Shown here: positions 26,583-36,145 of the stretch, in pieces
How positions within the stretch are numbered: the stretch's first letter is position 1
Layout: each line of letters starts with the position of its first letter
Source of the DNA: Enterovibrio nigricans DSM 22720
GTDB taxonomy: Bacteria; Pseudomonadota; Gammaproteobacteria; Enterobacterales; Vibrionaceae
Reading direction: 5' to 3'
Assembly: GCF_900167155.1 (NCBI RefSeq)
Contig: NZ_FUXU01000034.1
Coordinates: 1-46,526 of the forward strand
DNA: 46,526 nucleotides
Translations under genes and position numbers: made by a program
Notes under the pieces: generated by a model
Told to the model about the DNA's origin: nothing
Seen by the model: the letters and a program-made list of their open reading frames with translations, nothing else
The model's database searches: none

Positions 26583-26828
26583 TTAGCTCAGCGTGTACTG
26601 CTTGGAAAGCTGATGAGCAAGATACTTAAACATGTTGAATACTGCTGTTGTTTTTGGCGTCGGAAGTCCGTTTTCGTCTAAAAAGTATTCACCTTTAAAA
26701 ACCATCACGCCGGCTTTTTCTTCGACTGAGCTTGCGTGCATACCTTCTAGGTATTCTTCGTGATCACGGATCATCTCGTTGGCGATGACTAGCAGTGCTT
26801 CTGCGCTGATTTGGGCTTTCTGTGACAT
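26583..26828 (-). CDS. yciN: YciN family protein (DUF2498)
   Basis: 81 aa from ATG 26828. It matches E. coli YciN along its length: I-S-A-E-A-L-L-V-I-A-N-E-M-I-R-D-H-E-E-Y-L near the N terminus, V-M-V-F-K-G-E-Y-F-L-D-E-N-G-L-P-T, then F-N-M-F-K-Y-L-A-H. An open frame running further upstream to 26987 has no family support and is not part of the gene. Function unknown. Divergent from topA. Confidence 0.93.
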   Translation of the reverse strand: MSQKAQISAEALLVIANEMIRDHEEYLEGMHASSVEEKAGVMVFKGEYFLDENGLPTPKTTAVFNMFKYLAHQLSKQYTLS

Positions 26829-27232
26829 AACTATCTCGAATGCTTTGGGACGAAAAGCGCGAGTATACCCCTTTGAAAGAAAATGGGCACGCGACACGTA
26901 AATTGTTGAATTCGTCACCTTTGGCGTGGCTTTGTGTGAGCCAAGCCAGAAAAATTTGAAGACAAATGGCATATTGCTGTTGGTCAATGGTAATGATTAG
27001 CGCGCTTGCCAAACTGAGACTACGCTATGCCTCCGTAAGGGCAAGAATACGGTTTACAGAATTTTTACAACTGTAGAAGCAGCAATCAATCAGGGTAAAT
27101 AATAAAGAAACTGGTTGATATTCAGATCGAGTCGCTCAATATTAAAAAAAGCGTCAGTAGCGTGCCATCTAGGTTTTGCATGCGATTTGAACTATTAAAT
27201 GAATTTTTTAACGCGAGGGCGTGTTGGTCACT
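26829..27232. other. Intergenic region yciN-topA
   Basis: About 400 bases carrying the divergent promoters of yciN and topA. On the plus strand, TTGATA and AATATT boxes 17 bases apart occur near 27115-27145, but topA promoters are often multiple and I cannot single one out. No ORF or RNA gene was recognised. Confidence 0.4.
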
Positions 27233-29854
27233 ATGGGTAAATCTCTCGTTATCGTGGAGTCCCCGGCAAAGGCAAAAACGATTAATAAGTATCTGGGCAA
27301 AGACTTCATCGTTAAATCGAGCGTAGGTCATGTTCGAGATCTGCCTACCGGTGCCGCTCAAGGCGGCAAGAAAGCAGCGCCTGTATCAACCAAAGGGTTG
27401 AGCACGGAAGAGAAAGAGCGCATTAAAAAAGATAAAGAGAAAAACGCGCTTATCAACAAAATGGGCGTTGATCCTTATCGCGACTGGAAAGCAAATTATC
27501 AGGTGTTGCCTGGTAAAGAGAAAGTCGTTGCTGAACTGAAAGCATTGGCGGAGAAAGCGGATTACGTTTATCTCGCAACGGATTTGGACCGCGAGGGGGA
27601 GGCAATAGCCTGGCACCTGCGGGAAATTATCGGTGGCGACGAGAACCGCTTTAAACGCGTGGTGTTTAACGAAATTACCAAAAACGCAATCCAACAGGCA
27701 TTCCAAGCGCCTGGTGAATTGAATATGGACGGCGTAAATGCGCAGCAAGCACGTCGCTTCCTCGATCGTGTTGTTGGTTTCATGGTGTCGCCGCTACTTT
27801 GGAAGAAAGTCGCACGTGGTTTGTCTGCTGGTCGCGTTCAGTCTGTCGCAGTAAAACTGCTGGTAGAGCGTGAGCACGAAATCAACGCGTTTATCCCGCA
27901 AGAGTATTGGGATATTCACGCAGATACGACAACGGCAAGTGAAAACGTACTTCGCCTTGTGGTGGCGCAGCAAAACCGTGAAGCGTTTAAACCGCTTAAT
28001 GAAGCGCAAGCGATGGCGGCAACGGACACGTTGAAAAAAGCAACGTACAAAGTTGTTGATCGCGAAGACCGTCCGACAAGCAGTAAGCCGTCTGCACCTT
28101 TCATTACGTCAACGCTGCAGCAAGCAGCGAGCACCCGTATGGGCTTTGGCGTGAAGAAAACCATGATGCTGGCACAACGCCTGTACGAAGCGGGTTACAT
28201 CACCTACATGCGTACAGACTCAACCAATTTGAGCAAAGAAGCGGTTGAAAATGCGCGTAGCTTCATTGGTAGCGAATACGGAGAGAATTACTTACCTGCT
28301 TCGGCAATCGTGTATGGCTCAAAAGGTAATGCGCAAGAAGCGCACGAAGCGATTCGTCCTTCTAGCCTCGATGTCAAAGCTGATGATCTGCAAGGTATGG
28401 ATCCTGATGCGCACCGCCTTTACGATCTCATTTGGCGTCAATTCGTGTCTTGCCAGATGGTGCCAGCAAAATATGACTCAAGCACTATCACGGTTGAAGC
28501 AAGCGAATTTACGCTGAAAGCGAAAGGACGTACGCTGCGTTTTGACGGTTGGACTCGTGTACAGCGTCCAATGGGTAAAAATGAAGACACAACGCTCCCA
28601 CACGTCGATGTGGGCGAGATCTTGTCATTAGATAAGGTTGACCCTAAGCAGCACTTCACTAAGCCGCCAGCGCGCTTTACAGAAGCTGCATTGGTTAAAG
28701 AGCTTGAGAAACGTGGCATTGGTCGTCCGTCTACCTATGCGGCAATCATTTCAACGATTCAAGATCGTGGTTATGTACGTGTTGAACAACGTCGTTTCTA
28801 TGCCGAAAAAATGGGTGAGATTGTCACAGACCGTTTGGATGACAGCTTTGCCGATTTAATGGACTACGACTTTACTGCGCGTATGGAAGGTCAACTCGAC
28901 CAAATCGCGATGGGCAGTGAAGACTGGAAGAAAGTGCTGAATAACTTCTTCAAAGCCTTTACCGATGATTTAGGTAAGGCTGAGTTGGATGAAGTTGAAG
29001 GTGGTATGAAGCCTAACAGCATTGTTCTAACGGATATCGATTGTCCGACCTGTGGTCGTAAGATGGGTATTCGTACCGCGTCTACAGGCGTATTCCTCGG
29101 CTGTTCAGGTTACGCATTGCCGCCAAAAGAGCGCTGCAAGACAACCATTAATCTGATGGACGAAGAAGGCATTGTTAACGTTCTTGAAGAAGACGTTGAA
29201 ACAGCGGCACTTCGTGCGAAGAAGCGTTGTCCTAAGTGTGAAACCGCCATGGACGCGTACCTGATTGACCAGTCTCGTAAACTGCATGTGTGTGGTAATA
29301 ACCCAAGCTGTGACGGTTACCTGGTTGAGAAGGGCGAATACAAGCTGAAGGGCTATGAAGGTCCGCTTGTTGAGTGTGATAAGTGTGGTTCTGATATGGT
29401 TCTTAAAAACGGCCGTTTCGGTAAGTACATGGATTGCACCAGCGAGACGTGTAAGAACACGCGTAAGATTTTGAAAAACGGTGAAGTAGCACCGCCAAAA
29501 AAAGATCCTGTGCACCTTCCTGAGTTGCCATGTGAAAACTCTGATGCGTACTTTGTACTTCGTGATGGCGCATCAGGTTTGTTCTTGGCTGCTAGCAACT
29601 TCCCGAAATCGCGTGAAACGCGTGCCCCGTTGGTTGAAGAGCTAGCGCGTTTCAAAGATCGTTTGCACGACAAGTTCAAGTACCTTGCAGACGCACCTTC
29701 GGAAGATCCTGATGGTCGTAAAGCCGTGGTTCGCTTTAGCCGTAAGAGCAAAGAAAACTACGTGCGTACCGAGGAAGATGGAAAGCCATCCGGTTGGACG
29801 GGCTTGTACATCGACGGTAAATGGGAAGTTACTGACAAGCGTAAGAAAAAATAA
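27233..29854 (+). CDS. topA: DNA topoisomerase I
   Basis: Relaxes negatively supercoiled DNA through a 5'-phosphotyrosine intermediate. 873 aa from ATG 27233, aligning with E. coli TopA from [16 protein letters not shown]. It has the [14 protein letters not shown] (about 117-124), catalytic Y325 in I-T-Y-M-R-T-D-S, and C-terminal zinc-ribbon repeats with Cys clusters (C-P-T-C-G, C-P-K-C, C-D-K-C-G). The GAGGG ribosome site lies 13 bases before this ATG, so initiation at the in-frame TTG 27224 or GTG 27221 is possible. Terminator at 29875-29893. Confidence 0.97.
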   Translation: MGKSLVIVESPAKAKTINKYLGKDFIVKSSVGHVRDLPTGAAQGGKKAAPVSTKGLSTEEKERIKKDKEKNALINKMGVDPYRDWKANYQVLPGKEKVVAELKALAEKADYVYLATDLDREGEAIAWHLREIIGGDENRFKRVVFNEITKNAIQQAFQAPGELNMDGVNAQQARRFLDRVVGFMVSPLLWKKVARGLSAGRVQSVAVKLLVEREHEINAFIPQEYWDIHADTTTASENVLRLVVAQQNREAFKPLNEAQAMAATDTLKKATYKVVDREDRPTSSKPSAPFITSTLQQAASTRMGFGVKKTMMLAQRLYEAGYITYMRTDSTNLSKEAVENARSFIGSEYGENYLPASAIVYGSKGNAQEAHEAIRPSSLDVKADDLQGMDPDAHRLYDLIWRQFVSCQMVPAKYDSSTITVEASEFTLKAKGRTLRFDGWTRVQRPMGKNEDTTLPHVDVGEILSLDKVDPKQHFTKPPARFTEAALVKELEKRGIGRPSTYAAIISTIQDRGYVRVEQRRFYAEKMGEIVTDRLDDSFADLMDYDFTARMEGQLDQIAMGSEDWKKVLNNFFKAFTDDLGKAELDEVEGGMKPNSIVLTDIDCPTCGRKMGIRTASTGVFLGCSGYALPPKERCKTTINLMDEEGIVNVLEEDVETAALRAKKRCPKCETAMDAYLIDQSRKLHVCGNNPSCDGYLVEKGEYKLKGYEGPLVECDKCGSDMVLKNGRFGKYMDCTSETCKNTRKILKNGEVAPPKKDPVHLPELPCENSDAYFVLRDGASGLFLAASNFPKSRETRAPLVEELARFKDRLHDKFKYLADAPSEDPDGRKAVVRFSRKSKENYVRTEEDGKPSGWTGLYIDGKWEVTDKRKKK

Positions 29855-29874
29855 CAGTATGTTTAGCATGAAAA

Positions 29875-29893
29875 AGCAGCCGTGATGGCTGCT
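29875..29893 (+). terminator. Terminator of topA
   Basis: Stem AGCAGCC / GGCTGCT with a GTGAT loop, extended by flanking A/T pairs and followed by a T8 run. Confidence 0.88.
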
Positions 29894-30115
29894 TTTTTTT
29901 CATCTTCGTGCACACAAATTGAGTCAATTTACGAATAAATTTCATAATTCTGCGACCAATACGATATTTAGTCGTCGCGCAACAACTGCGTTTCCTAAAT
30001 TTTAAACTTGCAACAGAGATTCAAATCTCATCACAATAATTATGTATTCTCTATAAAAATTAGCACTTTGACTTTATATAGTGGCTTCCTAGGTAGCTGT
30101 TATATGGAGAGGGTC

Positions 30116-32026
30116 ATGCTATCTCGTTTTAAAATCAGTACTCGCATTGTTTCGGGTATATGTGCATTGTTAATCATTCTGACGGGGTCGGTGCTCGCCG
30201 TTGTCTTAACAGAATTTTCTCAGCTGATAAAAGAAGGTGAACGTCGCGAGCTAGAAAAGCTTTATTCAGCCGCTATTTCAGAAATTGGGTCGTCTGCCCA
30301 TTTGGCCGTTGCATTGTCGACCGTAGTGGCAAACATGCCTGATGTACAACAAACGTTTGCAGACGGCGATCGAGACAAACTCTACCAAATAAGTCAGCAC
30401 GTTTTTTCACCGTTAAAGCAATCCTTTTCTGTTGAACAATTCCAGTTTCATACGCCACCGGCGACGTCCTTTTTACGTGTTCATCAGCCAACGAAATTCG
30501 GTGACGACTTGTCTGGTTTCAGAGAAACGGTTGTTCAAACCAACATTAAGAAAGCTAACATTCAAGGGCTGGAAAATGGAGTTGCTGGTCTCGGTATTCG
30601 AGGTGTTTCTCCCGTTTTTTATCAGAACGACCACATTGGCTCGATAGAGTTTGGGATGTCATTTGGTCAACCGTTCTTTGAGCGATTTCAAAAAAGACAT
30701 AACGCGCGAATTGCGCTAATCCTGCCAGGGCCTGGTGGTTTCAAATCCTTTGGTGGTACGTTTCGCACGCCTCAGTTAAATGATGTGTCTTTGCTTTCAA
30801 AGGTAATGGCGGGTGAGGCGTTTGAATCTGTTGTTGATCTCGAAAGTACTCCCCATGCGCTGTATATGAAGGCCGTTGAGGATTTTTCAGGAAAACGTCT
30901 TGGCGTCTTAGCGATTGCGATGGATAGAACGCATTCAGAGGCGAGTTTGAATGAGATCTCATTTGAACTGACAATGCTGGCAGTTATTGGGTTGGTCATC
31001 GGAACCATAGTCGCGTTTATCATTGCTCGCGGTATTACGAAGCCTATCGTTTCTACGACGCGCGCCATGCAGGATATTGCCCAAGGTGAAGGGGATTTAA
31101 CACAGCGCATCGAGGTAACCAGTAACGATGAAATCGGTGAACTGTCCGGTGCCTTTAATCAGTTTGCTCAAAAAATACACGTGACCATGCAGCAAGTCCT
31201 TGATGCAACCAACACCTTGGCGACGTCTGCAGAGGAAATGTCGAGTATCACCAATGCCAGTCGGTCAAGTGCCGCGCAACAGCAAGGTGAGACCGAACAA
31301 GTTGCAACAGCAATGAATGAGATGACCGCCACGGTACAAGAGGTTGCTCAACATGCAACGCTTGCCGCAGATGCAGCGGAACGTGCGAATCAATCTACAG
31401 ATGCGGGAAGTAACGTGGTAGAACGCGTTATTTCAATGATTGATAATCTGGAAAGTGAGATCCGAGAAACATCGGTTACGATCAATCACCTTGAGCGCGA
31501 CAGCCAAACCATAGGCACTGTGCTTGAGGTGATTCGGAATATCGCAGATCAAACGAACCTGTTGGCATTAAATGCGGCAATTGAAGCAGCGCGAGCGGGA
31601 GAGCAAGGCAGGGGCTTCGCCGTTGTTGCTGATGAAGTACGCACGCTAGCAAGCCGTACACAATCTTCGACTACCGAGATCCAGCGAATCATCGAAGATC
31701 TCCAGAAACAGGCACAAGCCGCGGTTGAAGTGATGACGAGAAGCCAAACCACAACAGATGGCTGTGTTGTGGAAGTGAGGAGTGCGGGTGACGCGCTGAA
31801 TGAAATTCGCAGTGCGGTCTCTGCAATTACGGATATGAATATCCAGATAGCAAGTGCCGCAAATGAGCAATATTCCGTTTCTCAAGAGATTAACCGAAAC
31901 GTCAACAACATCAACGATGTGGTTGCGCAAGGTACAGAAAGCGCAGCGCAAATTGCTTATGCTGGCGATGAGTTGGCGCAACTTTCAAGTCGACTCCTCA
32001 AACTCGTGGGTCAATTTAAGCTCTAA
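30116..32026 (+). CDS. Methyl-accepting chemotaxis protein
   Basis: A 636-aa transmembrane chemoreceptor. TM1 is at about residues 10-32. A periplasmic sensor of about 250 residues follows, resembling dCache_3 (H-L-A-V-A-L-S...D-L-S-G-F-R and G-I-R-G-V-S-P-V-F). TM2 is at about 285-308, then HAMP (about 309-362), then a long signalling coiled coil whose hairpin tip carries [20 protein letters not shown] (about 475-495). The ATG 30116 is chosen because GGAG lies 6 bases upstream; an in-frame extension to 30008 is unlike a signal anchor. Ligand unknown. It adjoins the nitrate locus but is convergent with nasA. Confidence 0.9.
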   Translation: MLSRFKISTRIVSGICALLIILTGSVLAVVLTEFSQLIKEGERRELEKLYSAAISEIGSSAHLAVALSTVVANMPDVQQTFADGDRDKLYQISQHVFSPLKQSFSVEQFQFHTPPATSFLRVHQPTKFGDDLSGFRETVVQTNIKKANIQGLENGVAGLGIRGVSPVFYQNDHIGSIEFGMSFGQPFFERFQKRHNARIALILPGPGGFKSFGGTFRTPQLNDVSLLSKVMAGEAFESVVDLESTPHALYMKAVEDFSGKRLGVLAIAMDRTHSEASLNEISFELTMLAVIGLVIGTIVAFIIARGITKPIVSTTRAMQDIAQGEGDLTQRIEVTSNDEIGELSGAFNQFAQKIHVTMQQVLDATNTLATSAEEMSSITNASRSSAAQQQGETEQVATAMNEMTATVQEVAQHATLAADAAERANQSTDAGSNVVERVISMIDNLESEIRETSVTINHLERDSQTIGTVLEVIRNIADQTNLLALNAAIEAARAGEQGRGFAVVADEVRTLASRTQSSTTEIQRIIEDLQKQAQAAVEVMTRSQTTTDGCVVEVRSAGDALNEIRSAVSAITDMNIQIASAANEQYSVSQEINRNVNNINDVVAQGTESAAQIAYAGDELAQLSSRLLKLVGQFKL

Positions 32027-32094
32027 CCTACATTGGAAATAAGCACTTAGCGTGTCGATCGGTCTAGAACCAAGGGTGACAAGCGACGTACATC

Positions 32095-32125
32095 AAAACG
32101 CCCAATGATGGTCATTGGGCGTTTT
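32095..32125. terminator. Bidirectional terminator between the chemoreceptor and nasA
   Basis: Perfect 14-bp stem AAAACGCCCAATGA / TCATTGGGCGTTTT with a TGG loop, serving the convergent genes on both sides. Confidence 0.9.
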
Positions 32126-32146
32126 CATCTTCTCACTTTCTTGCGG

Positions 32147-34844
32147 CTACCCCCCGATACAATCATCTTTAAAAGGGGTGTCGATAAGCAGTTGGTTAAC
32201 GCAGCGCCCTACTTCGGACACACAGTTTCCACATCCTGTTCCTGCTTGTGTCATCTCACAGATCTTTTCTACTGAACATGCACCCTCTTCAAGGAAGGCG
32301 ATCTCAATATCTTCCTGCTTCACTTGTTTACAGGTACAGATGGTCGGTGAGCGTACGGACAATTCACCGGACAGAAAAGCATGAATGTCTACATCATCAA
32401 AAGAGGAAGCGAGTAGCTGAGCAATATCAGGCTGGCAGGCAGCGAATTGCGCATCGAACAGGACATACGCAGCGTTAGGTTTTTTGTTTGTGTAAATAAT
32501 GCCAGAGCGGCTCTTGGTATTCGATGACAATAGAGATGAATGATTGGAACCGAATAGCTGTGGAGCTAGATCATTGAGTAAGTTTACGGGTACCGCCTCG
32601 AAGTACAGATGATAAACATACCCTCCATCCACTGTTTGTTTTACCCAATGAATAGGCTTAAGACGATTCAGCGTTTGCGTTGATTGTGGGTTCACGGTTG
32701 CAAGCAGCATGCTGAAAGGCGTTTTTATGGCTTGAAGGTTGATGGCAGCGGCTTTGAATTCGGGCTGACCGGAAATGGGATCAATTTTTGGTGCAATGAG
32801 TGTGTTTGGTTTGCCACCGTTACTGTGTGTCTCGCTCCAATGGATGGGGACGAAACATTGACCAATCGATACGTCTGTCGAAATTCTTGCTTTGAAAATT
32901 TGCTGACCAGAACGACTGGTTATTTGCACTAATTGCCCGTCAGCTATGTGATGACTTTTCGCGTCATCAGGATGAACCAAAACATACGGTTCGATATCGA
33001 GGGCGTTAAGCGATGCTGACAGGCCTGTTCGGGTCATCGTGTGCCACTGGTCCCTCAATCGTCCAGTAAGAAGGCGCATGTTGAATGTTGACGTCTGTTT
33101 GTCCGCAAGGGATTGATGAGCGACGGGGACAAAGCATGCTCTGCTGTCTGACGTCGAAAATTGCCCGTTTGAAAATATCCTTTCTTTGACCTCATGATCC
33201 AGAGTGTGAGGCCATTGAATAGGGGCTAAATGTTGATACTCTTCGTTAGACAATTCGCCAAACGCTTCGAGGTTCAGCTTGCGTTTTGTCGGCTCTCCCT
33301 GCTTATTGCCAAGTGCAGTTTGGGCAACATACTCGTTAAAAATATCCACTTCGGAACGGTAGGTGAAAGCGCGGTCAAACCCCATTCGTTTGGCTACTTC
33401 ACAGACAATCCACCAATCGGGCATTCCTTGTCCGGGGGTGGGTAATAGGCGACGCTGGCGGGAGATCCGTCGCTCTGAGTTCGTCACGGTCCCTGATTTC
33501 TCACTCCAGCCTTGTGCAGGCAGTTTTACGTTTGCAAACTGCATGGTGTCTGTATGTTCCATACAATCTGATACAACAACGAGCGGGCAGTTGTCCAAAA
33601 TGGTACGGATTCTTTTGCTGTCAGGCAGTGATACAACCGGATTGGTCGCCATAATCCAGACGGCTTTAATATCGCCTCTTTCAATTGCATCAAACATATC
33701 AACGGCTTTTAAACCGGGTTTTGTCGCTACCTGAGGACTGTCCCAAAATGTTTTTAGAAGATCGGTATGTGCATCATTGCCAAATTCAAGGTGTGCGGCC
33801 AGTGTATTTGCTAACCCTCCAACTTCACGTCCACCCATTGCGTTGGGTTGGCCTGTAATCGAAAATGGGGTGCTCCCAGGTTGGCCAATTCGTCCTGTGG
33901 CCAAATGGCAATTGAGGATACTGTTTACTTTGTCGGTGCCACAGACTGACTGATTCACGCCTTGAGAGAAAACGGTCACTGTCTTTTGAGTGGCATTGAA
34001 CCATTGATAAAACGTTTCAATGTCTTCTATTTCTAGCCCTGTTTCTGCCGCGATGGATGAGATCGAAGAAAAACACTCGGCAGCGGAAAGCGCTTTTTCA
34101 ATGCCATTTGTATGTGCGTCGACATAAGCATGGTTCACGGCGTTGACACTGGGAAAGATAAGCAAGAAGCCCGTTGAACAGTGCAATGTCACTCCCTGGA
34201 GAGAGAGGAAGATGCAAATCGGCAATATCGCATGATGCCGTCTTGCGAGGGTCAATAACAACGACTTTGGTTCCTTTTTTCTGCTTGGCTGCATTTAGCC
34301 GCTGATACAGAACGGGGTGGCACCACGCTAAGTTCGAACCCACCAATACAACCAGATCGGCGATTTCTAAATCTTCATAGTTACCGGGAACACAGTCTTC
34401 ACCAAAGGCCCGTTTGTGACCAGCCACAGACGATGCCATACACAGTCTAGAGTTCGTGTCGATGTTTGCGCTGCCAATAAATCCTTTCATCAGCTTATTC
34501 ACGACATAGTAGTCTTCGGTCAGTAGTTGGCCCGAGACATAAAACGCCACTGCATCAGCACCGTGCTGCTCAATGATTTTATTAAACGATGAGGCAACAT
34601 GAGACAGTGCGTGGTTCCAACCACATTCCATCCCATCAACTTGTGGGTGAAGTAATCGATCTTCCACAGTGACGGTGTCACCTAAAGCGAGCCCTTTCGA
34701 GCATAAACGGCCGAAATTCGCAGGGTGTTCTTCATCGCCCCGAATGTCGAGTCGGCCCGAACTGTTGGGTTTTCCCTCTATGCCACAGCCAACACCGCAA
34801 TAGGCACAGGTCGATTTTATCCATTCTGATTTTTTCTTGAGCAT
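32147..34844 (-). pseudogene. nasA: Assimilatory nitrate reductase catalytic subunit, single-base frameshift
   Basis: Reduces nitrate to nitrite with a molybdopterin guanine dinucleotide cofactor. Two overlapping frames join into one NasA. The 5' frame (34844 to about 34150) has the 4Fe-4S motif C-A-Y-C-G-V-G-C...L-C-S-K-G. The 3' frame (to 32147) has the rest of the molybdopterin domain (V-N-Q-S-V-C-G-T-D-K-V-N) and a C-terminal BFD-type [2Fe-2S] domain (C-T-C-K-Q-V...G-C-G-N-C). The break lies in CTTTCCCAG near 34149-34157; removing one base gives an 898-aa protein. No premature stop exists elsewhere, so the lesion is recent, a sequencing error, or recoded. Confidence 0.9.
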
Positions 34845-34897
34845 GATAATTCGGACCCTGCAAATAAATAATTGAACTTCCTCGATAGATAAGAAAT

Positions 34898-34914
34898 AGC
34901 AACTAATACGCCAA
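34898..34914 (-). promoter_or_regulatory. Sigma-54 promoter for nasA
   Basis: Minus-strand TTGGC-N7-TTGCT matches the -24/-12 consensus, with GG and GC 10 bases apart. The predicted transcript starts about 43 bases before the nasA ATG. Confidence 0.7.
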
Positions 34915-35042
34915 GTTGGGAATTAAAATCTAAATATAGAAAAAAGTTGGCTATTCTTGATTTAATTCTGACAGTTATGGTGATAAATGGACGCGTTGAA
35001 TCGTTTATTTAGAACGGTGTGTGGTGAGTAATATTAATTGTT

Positions 35043-35059
35043 TGGAACCTTTTGGTGCG
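35043..35059. promoter_or_regulatory. NtrC-like site, distal
   Basis: TGGAACCTTTTGGTGCG keeps 10 of the 13 specified positions of the NtrC site TGCACC-N4-TGGTGCA, with an almost perfect right half. Its centre is 31 bp (about three helical turns) from the second site. Confidence 0.5.
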
Positions 35060-35073
35060 TGAATTACCTCTGT

Positions 35074-35090
35074 TGCACCTTTTAAGTGCA
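35074..35090. promoter_or_regulatory. NtrC-like site, symmetric
   Basis: TGCAC-N7-GTGCA, a perfect 5-base-arm dyad of the NtrC consensus length. It lies about 145 bases upstream of the cobA sigma-54 start and about 195 from that of nasA, a normal enhancer distance for both. Confidence 0.65.
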
Positions 35091-35198
35091 TTACATGTCT
35101 GTGTACTTATTTTGGCGATACCTTGTTGTCTTTTACTGAACGTTTAAGTTCACCGAAAACATAGCGTTAGTGCTTACGCCAGCCTTTGTGATTATTTC

Positions 35199-35214
35199 TT
35201 GGCATCTAATTTGC
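35199..35214 (+). promoter_or_regulatory. Sigma-54 promoter for cobA-nirBD
   Basis: TTGGCATCTAATTTGC: GG (35201-35202) and GC (35213-35214) are 10 bases apart, within an almost full TTGGCA...TTTGC consensus. The start is expected near 35226, so initiation at the upstream GTG 35234 of the open frame is unlikely. Confidence 0.75.
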
Positions 35215-35278
35215 CTGTTACCAATATCACTGAGTGCTGAATGTGCTTTTCAGAAAAAGGAATAGGGGAAGAATAGCC

Positions 35279-36136
35279 ATGGATCATTCCTTAGAAAATT
35301 CGCCGTTGTTTGGGACCGATTGTTGTCGTCAGCAAGTCTCTACATTGCCGACAGGCACCATGAAAAAAGCAGGACGTGTATCGTTAGTCGGTGCAGGTCC
35401 TGGAGACCCAGACCTCTTAACGCTGAAAGCCCTGAAAACCATTCAACAGGCAGATGTCATCGTTTACGACCGTTTAGTCAGCAAAGACATCGTTGCCCTG
35501 TTCCCTCCTACTACTGAACAAATCTATGTCGGAAAAGCAAAGGGGCTTCACAGTGTGCCTCAGGCCGATATTAATCAAACGTTAGTCACGTTAGCGCGCG
35601 TTGGAAAGACCATTTGCCGAGTAAAAGGAGGTGATGGTTTTATCTTTGGTCGCGGCGGGGAAGAAATGCTCGAACTCCGACAGGCGGGTATCAGTGTGGA
35701 GATTGTGCCCGGGATCACCGCGGCATCTGGCTGCACCAGTTATGCCGGCATCCCGCTGACACACAGAGGGCTATCTCAAGGGTGCACGCTGGTGACGGCG
35801 CATGCTGAAAAAGAACTCGCGTTAAATTGGAAAGCACTGGCGTCACTTAATCACACATTGGTCTTCTACATGGGCCTTTCAAAACTACAAATGATCACTC
35901 AGCAATTGCTGCTGGGTGGGATATCACCGTCAATGCCTGTGGCCGTGATAGAAAAAGGGTGCACGTCAGAACAGCGCTTATTCACCGCTGAGATTTCCAC
36001 CATACAGGAAGAAATTACGGATAAAGGTGTTCAATCACCCTCATTGATTGTGGTTGGTGAGGTGGTGTCACTTGCGAACGAACTGGAGTGGTTTGTTGCG
36101 CAGTCACAAGAACAGTTTGAAAAGCTATCAGCTTAG
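35279..36136 (+). CDS. cobA: Uroporphyrinogen-III C-methyltransferase
   Basis: Makes precorrin-2, the precursor of siroheme needed by the nitrite reductase encoded next. The 285-aa protein is a single-domain SUMT: V-S-L-V-G-A-G-P-G-D-P-D-L-L-T (about 33-47), V-Y-D-R-L-V, R-V-K-G-G-D-G-F-I-F-G-R-G-G-E-E, V-P-G-I-T-A-A-S-G and P-L-T-H-R. A Cys pair in the short N-terminal extension is unusual. The start is ATG 35279, with AGGGGAA upstream. It lacks the CysG oxidase/chelatase part, so those steps must be encoded elsewhere. Nine bases before nirB. Confidence 0.93.
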   Translation: MDHSLENSPLFGTDCCRQQVSTLPTGTMKKAGRVSLVGAGPGDPDLLTLKALKTIQQADVIVYDRLVSKDIVALFPPTTEQIYVGKAKGLHSVPQADINQTLVTLARVGKTICRVKGGDGFIFGRGGEEMLELRQAGISVEIVPGITAASGCTSYAGIPLTHRGLSQGCTLVTAHAEKELALNWKALASLNHTLVFYMGLSKLQMITQQLLLGGISPSMPVAVIEKGCTSEQRLFTAEISTIQEEITDKGVQSPSLIVVGEVVSLANELEWFVAQSQEQFEKLSA

Positions 36137-36145
36137 GGATGAATA

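Noticed and set aside
26829-26987. Upstream extension of yciN to 134 aa
   Set aside because: YciN homology begins at the ATG at 26828; the extra segment is not conserved-looking and occupies promoter sequence.
30008-30115. N-terminal extension of the chemoreceptor
   Set aside because: The ribosome site GGAG fits the ATG at 30116, and chemoreceptors begin just before TM1; the extension has no ribosome site.
35234-35278. Longer cobA start at GTG 35234
   Set aside because: It lies about 8 bases after the predicted sigma-54 start site and lacks a ribosome site; ATG 35279 has AGGGGAA upstream.
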